Positions 36,226 through 44,113 of a stretch of 64,000 bases of DNA are shown one piece after another; the stretch's first letter is position 1; each line of letters starts with the position of its first letter. The position numbers and the translations under genes were made by a program. Location of the stretch: assembly GCA_003243275.1 (NCBI GenBank), contig QFQR01000001.1, forward strand, positions 248,001-312,000, given 5' to 3'. The notes under the pieces are model-generated. The model saw only the letters and a list, made by a program, of their open reading frames with translations. It had not been told where the DNA came from and searched no databases. The DNA is from Leifsonia xyli. GTDB lineage: Bacteria > Actinomycetota > Actinomycetes > Actinomycetales > Microbacteriaceae.

Positions 36226-36870
36226 TCAGAACAGCGTGAGCGTCGTCACCCAGCTGAACACGACGAAGGCGACCACGTTCACGATGACCGTCACCCAGAA
36301 CACCACCTGGAAGCTCATCTTGATCGTCTTGTGTCGGAACACCTGCTGCGCGATCACCGCACCCGGCCATCCGCAGGCGAGCCCCATCGCGAGCAGCGAG
36401 CTCTCGCTGAGCCGCCACCTCTCGGTCTCCGCCGCACGCTTGTCGAGCGCGTACGCGACGAAGGTGGCGAACGACATCCCGAGGTAGAGGATCCACACCC
36501 AGTAGGGCACGGGACGGATGAGCGACACCGTGAACGCGATCCCGGCGAATCCCAGCACCGCGAGATAGCCGAGCCGACTCGCGCGGCGGCTGGGCGCGAG
36601 CCGGGAGACCGGGGCCGACACCTTGCGACGGTCGCGCGGCATCGCGGGGGAGGAGACGACCGCGTGGGCGGCGCGCGGCTTGCCCTCGGGCGAGAACTCG
36701 AGCTCGTATCCGACCTCGTCACCCTCGACGGGACGCGTCGCGCCGATCGCGAACGCTGAGATGTGCACGAACACGTCCGGACCGCCGACGCTCGGGGCGA
36801 CGAAGCCGAATCCGCGTTCATCGTTCCAGGTCGTCAGCACACCGCTCATGCGCACCGGTCCAGGTTTCAT
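36226..36870 (-). CDS. Cold-shock domain fused to DUF1294 membrane domain
   Basis: A 214-residue two-part protein. Residues about 8-75 form a cold-shock domain: MSGVLTTWNDERGFGFVAPS and DVFVHISAF hold the RNP1-like and RNP2-like motifs for single-stranded nucleic acid. After a basic linker (RLAPSRRASRLG), four hydrophobic helices form DUF1294, with the diagnostic YALDKRAAETERWRLSE and ACGWPGAVIAQQVFRHKT boxes. CSD-DUF1294 fusions are a known architecture of unknown role; membrane-tethered RNA binding is inferred. It ends 29 bases upstream of the imuA start on the same strand. Confidence 0.9.
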   Translation of the reverse strand: MKPGPVRMSGVLTTWNDERGFGFVAPSVGGPDVFVHISAFAIGATRPVEGDEVGYELEFSPEGKPRAAHAVVSSPAMPRDRRKVSAPVSRLAPSRRASRLGYLAVLGFAGIAFTVSLIRPVPYWVWILYLGMSFATFVAYALDKRAAETERWRLSESSLLAMGLACGWPGAVIAQQVFRHKTIKMSFQVVFWVTVIVNVVAFVVFSWVTTLTLF

Positions 36871-37085
36871 CTTGTGGGGATGCTACGTCGCCTGGCCGTG
36901 AGAGGGCAGCGGAACACGGCGCGCCGCCCACCCCGCGTCCGAGGGCAGACCTGTCCCCCTGCCCGCGGATGCGGGGTACGGATCGGCCTCCCCTCCGCCG
37001 AGGACCACCCGCCCCGCAGATGTTGTGCCTCGAACGAGGAGGGGCGCGCCTGCTCCCCACACGACAGGATGATCTCGGGGGTGTC

Positions 37086-37946
37086 ATGACGGACGGCGAC
37101 AAGGAGATGGCTCTCCGCTTCGCGGGCAGCTGCGCCGCATGCGGTCAGGAGATCCCCCAGGGGACGCGCGCGATCTACAACTCGCACGCGCGGAAGGTGC
37201 GGCACCTGGAGTGCCTGTCCGCTGTGGAGTCGCCTGCGATAGATCACGGTGTCGCGGGTGCCTCAGCGACACGCGAATACGAGCGCCGACAGGCCAAGGA
37301 TCTCGCTCGGCACGAAGCGAATGTTGCCACGGCGAAGGCGAACATCCAGTCCGTGTTCGGCACCGGATTCGTGGGTAAGGTGGCGACCTTCCTGGCTGTC
37401 GATGAGACGCCGCCACGCACCCGACAATCGACGAAGGCATGGGCCTCGGGAGCGATCGGGGAGGAGCGGGTGGCCGCCCGTCTCGACGCGCTCGACGAGG
37501 TGGGGATCGTCGCGCTCCACGATCGCCGCATCCCGGGCACACGCGCGAACATCGACCATCTGGTGGTGACGCCGTGGGGCGTCTGGGTCGTCGACGCCAA
37601 GCACTACGCGGGCAAGAAGGTCGACTTCGACGTGGTCGACACCTTCCTCGGGTTCGGTGGCCGCAAACGGCTTCTCGTGGGCGGACGCGACCGAACGACT
37701 CTCGTCGAGGGCGTCGAATGGCAGATCACGAAGGTTCAGGAGGTCGTCGGCCCCGACATCGACGTGTCCGGATGCCTGTGCTTCGTGGACGCCGAATGGC
37801 CGCTGTTGCTGGCCGACTTCACGGTGCGAGACATCCAGATCTGCTGGCCGAAGCGGCTCGCCAAGACCCTGCTGCGGCGCGAAGAGGCCAGGATCGATCC
37901 CGAGCCGCTCGCGCGACTGCTCGCATCCAGGTTCCCCGCCGCCTGA
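37086..37946 (+). CDS. NERD (nuclease-related) domain protein with N-terminal Cys cluster
   Basis: A 286-residue protein. The N-terminus has a probable Zn site (CAACGQEI near residue 16 and HLEC near residue 41). The middle and C-terminal part is a NERD domain, related to restriction endonuclease-like folds: GAIGEERVAARLDAL supplies the first acidic residue, and IDHLVVTPWGVWVVDAKHYAGK carries the D-x(n)-DAK catalytic pattern. Such proteins are often linked to DNA processing, but no activity can be assigned. The ATG at 37086 gives the Cys cluster near the start; the 36969 start would add an unconserved leader. Confidence 0.82.
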   Translation: MTDGDKEMALRFAGSCAACGQEIPQGTRAIYNSHARKVRHLECLSAVESPAIDHGVAGASATREYERRQAKDLARHEANVATAKANIQSVFGTGFVGKVATFLAVDETPPRTRQSTKAWASGAIGEERVAARLDALDEVGIVALHDRRIPGTRANIDHLVVTPWGVWVVDAKHYAGKKVDFDVVDTFLGFGGRKRLLVGGRDRTTLVEGVEWQITKVQEVVGPDIDVSGCLCFVDAEWPLLLADFTVRDIQICWPKRLAKTLLRREEARIDPEPLARLLASRFPAA

Positions 37947-37991
37947 CGGCGTCTGCGCGAGCTCGCTCCCGCCCCGCAGCGGGGCACCGCG

Positions 37992-38050
37992 TCGAAACGG
38001 CAGTTCCGACCCGAAGACCGGGGACGGATGGGTCGAAGCTGCCGTCTCGA
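37992..38050. repeat. 21-bp imperfect inverted repeat (18 of 21 pairs)
   Basis: Positions 37992-38012 pair with 38030-38050 across a 17-base loop. The left arm opens TCGAAACGGCAG and the right arm ends CTGCCGTCTCGA. The three mismatches are transitions that would allow G-U pairs in RNA. It lies between the NERD gene and the shared terminator. It is a REP-like element or an RNA hairpin; only one copy is in the window. Confidence 0.6.
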
Positions 38051-38076
38051 TGCCGCCCGCGGCCGCCGCGGGGACG

Positions 38077-38112
38077 ACGAAGGCCCCGGATCACACGATC
38101 CGGGGCCTTCGT
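38077..38112. terminator. Bidirectional terminator between NERD and tRNA-Leu genes
   Basis: A perfect 16-bp stem (38077-38092 with 38097-38112) and a 4-base loop ACAC. It lies 8 bases from the tRNA 3' end and 130 after the NERD gene stop, so it can serve both convergent units. Confidence 0.85.
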
Positions 38113-38119
38113 ACTCGCG

Positions 38120-38203
38120 TGCGCGAAGGGGGACTTGAACCCCCACGCCCTTTCGGGCACTAGCACCTCAAGCTAGCGCGTCTGCCATTTCCGCCACCCG
38201 CGC
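38120..38203 (-). tRNA. tRNA-Leu, anticodon GAG
   Basis: An 84-base class II tRNA. The acceptor stem is GCGCGGG with TTCGCGC and discriminator A. The anticodon stem CTAGC/GCTAG encloses the loop TTGAGGT, giving anticodon GAG, which reads CUC and CUU. A long variable arm (TGCCCGAAAGGGCG) is typical of tRNA-Leu, and the T-arm is GGGGGTTCAAGTCCCCC. The 3' CCA is not encoded. It reads CUC, a heavily used Leu codon here. Confidence 0.95.
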
Positions 38204-38286
38204 GAGTGGATCCTCACGAGGAGAACCGAAGATCGACCTTAGCACGCTCCGGCGCGGTCGCGAACGCCACCCGGTACCGTGGAGAC

Positions 38287-39582
38287 ATGGACGGCGCACT
38301 CGAAGACACCGCCCGCATCGCCCGCGACCTCATCCGCTTCGACACCACGAACTGGGGCGAGGGGCGCGCGAAGGGCGAGACGGAGGCGGCCGAGTACGTC
38401 GAGGCGGAGTTGCGCAGCATGGGCCTCGCACCGCGGCTCATCGATGCCGCACCGCGTCGCACGAGCGTCGTCGCGCGCGTCGAGGGCAGCGACCCCGGCC
38501 GCCCCGCGCTCGTCGTGCACGGGCACCTCGACGTGGTGCCCGCCGACGCCGCGAACTGGAGTGTCGACCCCTTCGCCGGGGAGCTCCGCGCCGGAATGCT
38601 GTGGGGCCGGGGCGCGGTCGACATGAAGGACATGGACGCCATGATCCTGACGAGCCTCGGCGACATCCTGCGCTCGGGTCGACGCCCGCAACGCGACCTC
38701 GTCGTCGCCTTCTTCTCCGACGAGGAGAACGGCGGCGTGTTCGGTTCCCACCACCTCGTCAGCCATCATCCGGAGCTCTTCGCGGGGGCCACGGAGGCCA
38801 TCAGCGAGGTCGGCGGCTACTCGGTGGAGCTCGGCGGACGCCGCGCCTACCTGCTGCAGACGGGGGAGAAGGCGCTCCTGTGGGTGCGGCTCGTCGCCCG
38901 CGGCCAGGCGGCCCACGGCTCGCGGGTCATCCACGACAACGCGCTCACGACGCTCGCGGAGGCGGTGGCGCGCATCGGACGACACGTGTGGCCGGTGCAG
39001 CTCGGCACCACCACGAGCGCCATGCTCGACGGCGTGCGGCGCATCCTCGACGCCGCGCCCGACCTCGACCCGGTGGAGCTCATCGAGCGCACCGGCATCG
39101 CCGCGGGATTCCTGCGCTCCACGGTGCGCACGACCGCCAACCCGACCGTGCTGCAGGCCGGCTACAAGCACAACGTGATCCCGGATCGTGCGGAGGCGCT
39201 CATCGACATGCGCCCCTTCGTCGGCCAGGAGGATGAGGCTCTCGCGACCCTCCGCGAACTCGCGGGGCCGGATGTCGCGGTCGAGATCGTGCACCACGAC
39301 GTGGGGCTGGAGAACCCGTTCTCCGGCGCCCTCGTCGAGCGGATGGTGAGCGCGTTGCGGCGGCACGACCCCGGCGCCGAGGTGCTGCCCTACCTGCTCT
39401 CGGGCGGCACCGACAACAAGGCGCTCAGCGAGCTCGGCATCACGGGCTACGGTTTCGCGCCGCTCCGTCTCGGCCCCGGCCTCGACTTCCCGGCGATGTT
39501 CCACGGCGTCGACGAACGGGTGCCGCTCGACGCGCTCGCATTCGGGCGGGCCGTGCTGACCGATTTCCTGCTCGAGGCCTGA
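38287..39582 (+). CDS. M20-family metallopeptidase
   Basis: A 431-residue M20 dipeptidase/deacylase-type zinc enzyme. Metal ligands are visible in LVVHGHLDVVPAD (His and Asp), LWGRGAVDMKD (bridging Asp), SDEENGG (catalytic and ligand Glu) and the C-terminal AMFHGVDERVPL (His). The insertion domain starts around GEKALLWVRLVARGQAAHGSR. The substrate is unknown. The ATG at 38287 has TACCGT (38275-38280) ending 6 bases before it, supporting a leaderless start; the longer frame crosses into the tRNA. It is 12 bases upstream of uppP. Confidence 0.9.
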   Translation: MDGALEDTARIARDLIRFDTTNWGEGRAKGETEAAEYVEAELRSMGLAPRLIDAAPRRTSVVARVEGSDPGRPALVVHGHLDVVPADAANWSVDPFAGELRAGMLWGRGAVDMKDMDAMILTSLGDILRSGRRPQRDLVVAFFSDEENGGVFGSHHLVSHHPELFAGATEAISEVGGYSVELGGRRAYLLQTGEKALLWVRLVARGQAAHGSRVIHDNALTTLAEAVARIGRHVWPVQLGTTTSAMLDGVRRILDAAPDLDPVELIERTGIAAGFLRSTVRTTANPTVLQAGYKHNVIPDRAEALIDMRPFVGQEDEALATLRELAGPDVAVEIVHHDVGLENPFSGALVERMVSALRRHDPGAEVLPYLLSGGTDNKALSELGITGYGFAPLRLGPGLDFPAMFHGVDERVPLDALAFGRAVLTDFLLEA

Positions 39583-39594
39583 CAGAATCACCCG

Positions 39595-40446
39595 GTGGAC
39601 TTCCTCGAAGCGATCATCCTCGGCCTCGTCCAGGGCCTCACCGAGTTCCTGCCGATCTCGTCGAGCGCGCATCTGCGCATCGTCGGCGAACTGCTCGGCT
39701 GGAGCGACCCGGGCGCGACCTTCACCGCGATCACCCAGCTCGGCACCGAGACCGCGGTGCTCATCTACTTCTGGAAGGACATCACCCGGATCATCGGAAA
39801 GTGGTTCCGCTCGCTGTTCCCTGGGGGAGGCGGCAAACGCTCCACCGGCATCCAGAAGGGCGACCCGGATGTGCGGCTCGGCTGGCTGATCATCATCGGC
39901 ACCGTGCCGATCGTGCTGGCCGGCTACTTCCTGCAGGACACCATCCGCACCACCCTCCGCTCGCTCTGGATCGTCGCGATCGTGCTCATCGTGTTCGGTG
40001 TGCTGCTGTGGCTCGCCGACCGCCTGGGGCGCCGCACGAAGCCGATCGAGGCCACCAGCTACCGCGACGGCATCCTCATCGGCCTCGCCCAGATGCTGGC
40101 CCTCATCCCGGGCGTGAGCCGGTCGGGTGCCTCGATCAGCGCGGGGCTCGCGCTCGGCTACACCCGCCAGGCGGCGGCCCGCTTCGCGTTCCTGCTCGCG
40201 GTTCCCGCCGTGTTCGGTTCGGGGCTGTACGAGCTCGTCACCTCGTTCCGCGACCCCGCCGAGAACCACTACGGACTCGGCCCCACCATCGCCGCCACCG
40301 TCGTCGCCTTCTTGGTGGGCCTCGCGGTGATCGCCTTCCTCATGCGCTACCTGGCGAAGGGGTCGTTCCTGCCGTTCGTGATCTACCGCATCCTGCTCGG
40401 CGGGGTGCTCATCGGCCTGCTGTCGGCGGGCGTGCTGCAGGGCTAG
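39595..40446 (+). CDS. uppP: Undecaprenyl-diphosphatase UppP (BacA)
   Basis: UppP recycles the lipid carrier for cell-wall synthesis by dephosphorylating undecaprenyl diphosphate; overexpression gives bacitracin resistance in other species. The 283 residues carry both family motifs: GLVQGLTEFLPISSSAHLRI near the N-terminus (with the catalytic Glu and Ser) and ALIPGVSRSGASISAGL in the middle (with the Arg). About eight hydrophobic helices are present. It starts at GTG 39595, with CAGAAT just upstream. It is adjacent and convergent to the PAC2 gene with no gap. Confidence 0.96.
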   Translation: MDFLEAIILGLVQGLTEFLPISSSAHLRIVGELLGWSDPGATFTAITQLGTETAVLIYFWKDITRIIGKWFRSLFPGGGGKRSTGIQKGDPDVRLGWLIIIGTVPIVLAGYFLQDTIRTTLRSLWIVAIVLIVFGVLLWLADRLGRRTKPIEATSYRDGILIGLAQMLALIPGVSRSGASISAGLALGYTRQAAARFAFLLAVPAVFGSGLYELVTSFRDPAENHYGLGPTIAATVVAFLVGLAVIAFLMRYLAKGSFLPFVIYRILLGGVLIGLLSAGVLQG

Positions 40447-41298
40447 TCAGGGCGCGGGCGGCTGGTCGCCGTCGCGCTTGCGCAGGTAGCGCTCGAACTC
40501 CTCGGCGATCGCATCTCCGGATGCCTCGGGCGAGTCGACGGTGTCGCGCGCCTGCTCGAGCTGCTCGATGTAGGCCGTCATGTCGTCGTCGTCGCTCGCG
40601 AGCTCGTCGATGCCCCGCTCCCACGCCTCGGCGTCCTCGACGAGCGAGCCGCGATCCACGCTCACGTCGAGGAAGTCCTCCAGCCGCTCGATGAGCGCGA
40701 GGGTGGCCTTCGGCGAGGGCGCGTTGTGCACGTAGTGCGGCACAGAGGCCCAGACCGACACGGTCGGGATGCCGGAGCGCTCGGCGGCATCCGCGAGCAC
40801 GGAGACGATGCCGACCGGCCCCTCGTAGCTCGAGCGCTCCAACTCGAAACGCTCCCGCACGGACGAGTTCTCGCTCGAGGCGAAGACCGCGATGGGGCGG
40901 GTGTGCGGCACGTCGGCGAGCATCGCACCGAGGAAGACGATGCGCTCGACACCCGCCGTCGAGATCGCGTCGAGCATCTCCTCGGCGAAGGTCTTCCAGC
41001 CGCGCGAGGGTTCGGTGCCAAGCAGCACGTGCACGCCGTGGCCGCCGTCGACGGGGCCGAAGAGGGTGACGCTCGGCCAGGTCAGCATCCGGTCGCCCTT
41101 CTCGTCGAAGCTCGTCACGGGGCGGTTGAACTGGTAGTCGAAGTAGTCCTCGGGTTCGACCTCGACAAGCTGGGCGAGTCCGAGCTGATCGCGCAGCGTC
41201 CGCACGGCCGTCGAGGCCGCCTCGCCCGCGTCGTTCCAGCCCTCGAAGGCCACGACGAGCGTCGAACCGCCCTGACCCCAGTCGTCCGCTGCCTGCAC
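40447..41298 (-). CDS. PAC2-family protein (proteasome-assembly-chaperone-like)
   Basis: A 283-residue actinobacterial PAC2 protein. The family start STLVVAFEGWNDAGEAASTA and the middle GAMLADVPHTRPI, with the PVGIVSVLADAAERSGIPTVSVWASVPHYV segment, are the PAC2 core. The C-terminus is acidic. In eukaryotes and archaea relatives assist proteasome assembly, but actinobacterial members occur without that role being shown. It is of note that no proteasome genes occur at the usual place in this window. A TATCCT hexamer lies about 38 bases upstream of the GTG start. Confidence 0.88.
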   Translation of the reverse strand: MQAADDWGQGGSTLVVAFEGWNDAGEAASTAVRTLRDQLGLAQLVEVEPEDYFDYQFNRPVTSFDEKGDRMLTWPSVTLFGPVDGGHGVHVLLGTEPSRGWKTFAEEMLDAISTAGVERIVFLGAMLADVPHTRPIAVFASSENSSVRERFELERSSYEGPVGIVSVLADAAERSGIPTVSVWASVPHYVHNAPSPKATLALIERLEDFLDVSVDRGSLVEDAEAWERGIDELASDDDDMTAYIEQLEQARDTVDSPEASGDAIAEEFERYLRKRDGDQPPAP

Positions 41299-41366
41299 CG
41301 CTCCGCCTCTCCGCCCACCTCGGGCGTCGGCTCCAGGATAGGACGCCGCCCGTAGACTTGCCGGTC

Positions 41367-42068
41367 GTGAGCACTCCTGCCCCCGTTCCCGCCGCCGTCC
41401 TGTGGGACATGGACGGCACCCTCGTCGACACCGAGCCCTACTGGATGGTGGCCGAGCACGAGCTGATCGCGGAGTGGGGCGGCGTCTGGACCCACGAGGA
41501 CGGCCTGCAGCTCGTCGGCCAGGGGCTGTGGAGTTCGGCCCTCGTGTTCCAGTCCCGCGGTGTCGACCTCGAACCGCAGCAGATCATCGACCTGCTCACC
41601 GACCGCGTGCTCACCCAGCTCGCCGACCACGTTCCCTGGCGTCCCGGCGCGCGCGAGCTGCTCGCACAGTTGCGCGCCGAGGGCGTGCCGACGGCGCTCG
41701 TGACGATGTCGATCCGCCGGATGGCCGACGCCATCATCGCGACCCTCGAAGGCGAACTCGGCGCTCGGGCGTTCGACGTGATCGTCGCCGGCGACGAGGT
41801 CGAGCATCCCAAGCCCTACCCGGATGCCTACCTGCGCGCCGCGGAGCTGCTCGCGGTGCCGATCGACGACTGCGTCGCGATCGAGGACTCGGAGCCGGGG
41901 GTGGCGGCCGCGGTGGCGTCGGGTGCCACGACCTTCGCCGTGCCGTTCCACGTGCCGTTGCCCGCGAGCCCCGCCTACGTGCTGCTCGAGCGCGGGCTGG
42001 TCGGCGTCGACCTCGCCCGGCTCGCCACCGAGCACACCGCGCGCGCTGCGGCGGAGGCGGCGCGATGA
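41367..42068 (+). CDS. HAD-family phosphatase (beta-phosphoglucomutase-like)
   Basis: A 233-residue HAD hydrolase. Motif I is VLWDMDGTLVDTEP with the nucleophile Asp and the second Asp. Motif II is in ALVTMSIRRMAD, motif III includes the Lys in HPKPYPDAYL, and motif IV is CVAIEDSEPGV. The helical cap after motif I fits the phosphoglycolate phosphatase/beta-phosphoglucomutase subgroup; the substrate is unknown. The GTG at 41367 is preferred over the TTG at 41358, because TAGACT (41353-41358) ends 8 bases before the GTG. Its stop overlaps the trmI start by ATGA. Confidence 0.88.
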   Translation: MSTPAPVPAAVLWDMDGTLVDTEPYWMVAEHELIAEWGGVWTHEDGLQLVGQGLWSSALVFQSRGVDLEPQQIIDLLTDRVLTQLADHVPWRPGARELLAQLRAEGVPTALVTMSIRRMADAIIATLEGELGARAFDVIVAGDEVEHPKPYPDAYLRAAELLAVPIDDCVAIEDSEPGVAAAVASGATTFAVPFHVPLPASPAYVLLERGLVGVDLARLATEHTARAAAEAAR

Positions 42069-43063
42069 GGCTCTTCGCGGCGGGCGATCGTGTGCAGTTG
42101 ACAGGCCCCAAGGGGCGCCTGCACACCATCACGCTGCTCCCGGGTGCGCAGTTCCACACCCACCGCGGCATGCTCGCCCACGACACGCTCATCGGTCTGC
42201 CGGACGGCTCGGTCGTCGAGGCCACCAACGGCGACGCCTATCTGGCCTTGCGGCCGCTGCTCTCCGACTTCGTCATGTCGATGCCGCGCGGGGCCGCGAT
42301 CATCTATCCGAAGGATGCCGCGCAGATCCTCGCGATCGCCGACATCCATCCGGGTGCGACGGTCGTCGAGGCCGGGGTGGGCTCGGGTGCGCTGTCGCTC
42401 TGGTTGCTGCGCGCGATCGGTTCCGAGGGGCGCCTGCTCTCCTTCGAGCGCCGCGAGGAGTTCGCCGAGGTGGCCCACGCCAACGTCACCGCCTTCCTCG
42501 GCGCCGCCCCCGCCAACTGGTCGATCGGCATCGGCGACCTCGCCGAGGAGCTTCCGGATGCCGTGAAGCCCGGAACCGCCGATCGCGTCGTGCTCGACAT
42601 GCTCGCCCCCTGGGAGTGTCTCGACGCCGTCTCGGACGCCCTCGCCCCGGGTGGTGTGCTCGTCTGCTACGTCGCGACGGCGACGCAGCTCTCGCGGGTC
42701 GCCGAGGCCATCCGCGCCACCGGCCGCTACACCGAGCCGAGTTCCACCGAGACGCTGGTGCGCGGCTGGCATGTGGAAGGGCTCGCCGTGCGCCCGGACC
42801 ACCGGATGGTCGCCCACACCGCGTTCCTCATCGCCGCCAGGCGGCTCGCACCCGGTGCGGTCCTCCCGAAGCCCGCTCGGCGCGCCTCGAAGACCGACTA
42901 CGGCGACGAGGACGTCGAGCTGTGGACGCCAGGCGCCCTCGGCGTGCGCGACAAGACCGACAAGCGCATCCGACGGGTGGTGCGGGATGCCCGGCAGCTC
43001 GCCGAGCGCAGCGCTCGCGGCGGCGCGGGGGAGACGTCCGAGCCCTCGACGCCGGAACAGTAG
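42065..43063 (+). CDS. trmI: tRNA (adenine-N1)-methyltransferase TrmI
   Basis: A 332-residue class I methyltransferase that makes m1A58 in the tRNA T-loop. The N-terminal beta domain (MRLFAAGDRVQLTGPKGRLHTI) precedes the SAM site VVEAGVGSGALSLWLLRAI, with DRVVLDMLAPWECLDAV and VCYVATATQLSRV as motifs IV and V. The C-terminal extension is basic and charged. The ATG at 42065 overlaps the HAD stop. In many actinobacteria the next genes encode the proteasomal ATPase, Dop, Pup and PafA, but here the FKBP lipoprotein follows directly. Confidence 0.94.
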   Translation: MRLFAAGDRVQLTGPKGRLHTITLLPGAQFHTHRGMLAHDTLIGLPDGSVVEATNGDAYLALRPLLSDFVMSMPRGAAIIYPKDAAQILAIADIHPGATVVEAGVGSGALSLWLLRAIGSEGRLLSFERREEFAEVAHANVTAFLGAAPANWSIGIGDLAEELPDAVKPGTADRVVLDMLAPWECLDAVSDALAPGGVLVCYVATATQLSRVAEAIRATGRYTEPSSTETLVRGWHVEGLAVRPDHRMVAHTAFLIAARRLAPGAVLPKPARRASKTDYGDEDVELWTPGALGVRDKTDKRIRRVVRDARQLAERSARGGAGETSEPSTPEQ

Positions 43064-43114
43064 ACTCGTCTCGCTCGTGCATCCCCTCCGTCGCCCGTCA
43101 GGAAAGTAGGCATC

Positions 43115-44107
43115 GTGCGCCGCAACTCCGCGCTCGTCAGCTCCGCCGCCATCGTGGTGGCGCTCTCCGCCACGCTCGCCGCGTGCAGCGCCACGCCCGG
43201 TGACGTGAGCGCCTGCGCGCCCGGCCTCGCCTCGGGCAGCGCCTCCTCGCTCGTGACAGCCACCGGGAAGGTGGGGTCCGAGCCGAAGGTGGAGATCCCC
43301 GCGCCGCTCGTGTCGAAGACCGCCGAGCGCAGCGTGCTCGAGAAGGGTGCCGGCCTGGTGGCCGAGCAGGGCATGACGGTCGACACCGACCTCGCCGTCT
43401 ACGACGGCGCGACCGGCACCAAGCTCGGCACGACCGCCTACGACGCCGCGAGCCCCCTCCGCATGCGGGCGGGCATCCGCACCAGCGAAGAGCAGAAGAG
43501 CCCCGGGATCCTCGCGAAGGCGCTGCTGTGCGCGCAGCCGGGACAGCGTCTCGCCGTCACGGGCGACTGGAAAGACGTCGAGCTGAACCTCTCCCAGTTC
43601 GGTCTCGCCGAGGGCCAGACCATCGTCGTGGTCGTGGATGTGCGCAACGTGTTCCTCGGCAAAGCCGACGGTGTGAACCAGCTCCCGCAGGACGGCATGC
43701 CCGTCGTCGTCACCGCGCCCGACGGCACGGTCGGCGTCACGGTCCCCTCGGGCATCAAGCCCCCGACGGCAGACCGCACCTCGACGATCAAGCTGGGATC
43801 AGGTCCGAAGCTCGCGCTGGGCGACGGCGCCGTGCTGCAGGTCGCCGTGTGGTCGTGGCCGAGCGATGGCGAGCTCTCGCAGACCTCCTCGACCTGGAAG
43901 CTCGGCACCATGCCGACGACGCTCACGCTGACCGATCAGGGCGATCAGGCGATCCCCGCGGCGTTCCTCGACTCGCTCGTCGGGATCCCGGTCGGATCGC
44001 AGGTGCTCGCGGTGCTTCCGCCTGCGGCCGGAGCCACGACGAAGGACGCGACGATCTACGTGATCGACGTGCTCGGCATCACGTCCTCCGCAGCCACCGG
44101 GAAGTAG
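43115..44107 (+). CDS. FKBP-like peptidyl-prolyl isomerase lipoprotein
   Basis: A 330-residue secreted lipoprotein. The signal peptide is MRRNSALVSSAAIVVALSAT, and the lipobox is TLAACS, with Cys near residue 24. The body holds two FKBP-like segments, each with the flow of VAEQGMTVDTDLAVYDGATG... and LGDGAVLQVAVWSW..., and repeated SLVGIPVGSQVLAVLPPA, the FKBP end. Several aromatic active-site residues are not obvious, so activity is uncertain. It begins at GTG 43115 after AGGAAAGTAGG. Its TAG stop is in the same frame as the downstream pafB, only 6 bases before the latter's likely start. Confidence 0.83.
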   Translation: MRRNSALVSSAAIVVALSATLAACSATPGDVSACAPGLASGSASSLVTATGKVGSEPKVEIPAPLVSKTAERSVLEKGAGLVAEQGMTVDTDLAVYDGATGTKLGTTAYDAASPLRMRAGIRTSEEQKSPGILAKALLCAQPGQRLAVTGDWKDVELNLSQFGLAEGQTIVVVVDVRNVFLGKADGVNQLPQDGMPVVVTAPDGTVGVTVPSGIKPPTADRTSTIKLGSGPKLALGDGAVLQVAVWSWPSDGELSQTSSTWKLGTMPTTLTLTDQGDQAIPAAFLDSLVGIPVGSQVLAVLPPAAGATTKDATIYVIDVLGITSSAATGK

Positions 44108-44113
44108 GCCGCC

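Noticed and set aside
38206..38286. Longer N-terminus for the M20 peptidase
   Set aside because: It begins immediately beside the tRNA 5' end and has no conserved residues; ATG 38287 has a -10 hexamer at the right distance.
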